Shown here: in pieces, positions 63,940-64,000 of the stretch
How positions within the stretch are numbered: position 1 is the stretch's first letter
Layout: the number at the start of each line of letters is the position of its first letter
Assembly (NCBI RefSeq): GCF_001983935.1
Contig: NZ_CP017641.1
Span: 2,046,001 to 2,110,000, forward strand
Origin: Fuerstiella marisgermanici
Lineage (GTDB): Bacteria > Planctomycetota > Planctomycetia > Planctomycetales > Planctomycetaceae
Length of the DNA: 64,000 bases
Reading direction: 5' to 3'
Notes under the pieces: model-generated
The model's input: the letters and a program-made list of their open reading frames with translations, nothing else
Databases searched by the model: none
What the model was told of the DNA's origin: nothing
Position numbers and translations under genes: made by a program

Positions 63940-64000
63940 GGCTGAACTCCGAATTCGGACCGTTGCGAAACAGGAAGTACTGCCCCGCAGCGTACACCGA

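Overview
The window looks like chromosomal DNA of a planctomycete, probably order Planctomycetales. This rests on the gene families rather than on any marker gene: PVC-type membrane-bound dehydrogenase/CxxCH cytochrome proteins (12291-18941, 41405-44074), a DUF1559 protein, a LEPR-XLL-tagged secreted esterase with a DNRLRE domain, FG-GAP/sialidase and PmoA-like (DUF6807) secreted proteins, two sulfatases, the TIGR03545/TIGR03546 pair, and long loosely packed intergenic spaces. Genus is not resolved; a large-genome Fuerstiella-like organism would fit. KdsA implies Kdo/LPS, and a RodA/FtsW-type SEDS protein is present. No rRNA, tRNA or CRISPR array was recognised.

Left part (1-11037): a graveyard of nested mobile DNA. 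Two hairpins with the geometry of group II intron domain VI (GNRA loop, one bulged A) lie at about 683-715 and 6446-7779, with no intron-encoded protein left. The second is split by a complete ISAs1-family element (6461-7751) with terminal repeats and a perfect 10-bp target duplication. An ISKra4-family element with 26-bp inverted ends (4844-6396) sits just upstream. An IS3-family element (about 977-4740, minus strand) is itself interrupted by a compact 2.6-kb transposon carrying a large serine recombinase and two small genes (about 1043-3680). Joining the two IS3 halves restores a continuous OrfB. Two diverged ~400-bp direct repeats (8446-8855, 9268-9671) flank a small membrane-protein gene, followed by a truncated second ISAs1 copy.

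Middle (11038-37452): a DUF1559 protein; a giant 2216-residue deacetylase-ceramidase-dehydrogenase-cytochrome fusion whose coding sequence contains in-frame repeat insertions; a tightly coupled ABC transporter/phosphoesterase operon; mostly minus-strand secreted or small proteins (esterase, CehA/McbA-like metallohydrolase, stand-alone M41 peptidase, glycine-zipper protein, DinB protein, YitT permease); then plus-strand housekeeping genes (DtxR-type regulator, purB, kdsA) and a large lipoprotein.

Right part (37453-64000): a single-haem secreted protein with a good terminator; a PmoA/FHA gene pair; a second dehydrogenase/cytochrome protein; pgsA-rimO; an ACT-ACT regulator; a divergent adenylate kinase-like/rodA pair; TIGR03546-TIGR03545; then large secreted minus-strand proteins (LEPR-XLL esterase, FG-GAP/sialidase, sulfatases around a DUF502 protein, MBL-like/DinB fusion) suited to polysaccharide scavenging.

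The most unusual signals are the 180-bp palindromic-ended element inserted in frame (60 codons) in the giant secreted enzyme, with a related copy just after its stop codon, and the minimal serine-recombinase transposon with reconstructible ends inside an IS3 transposase.
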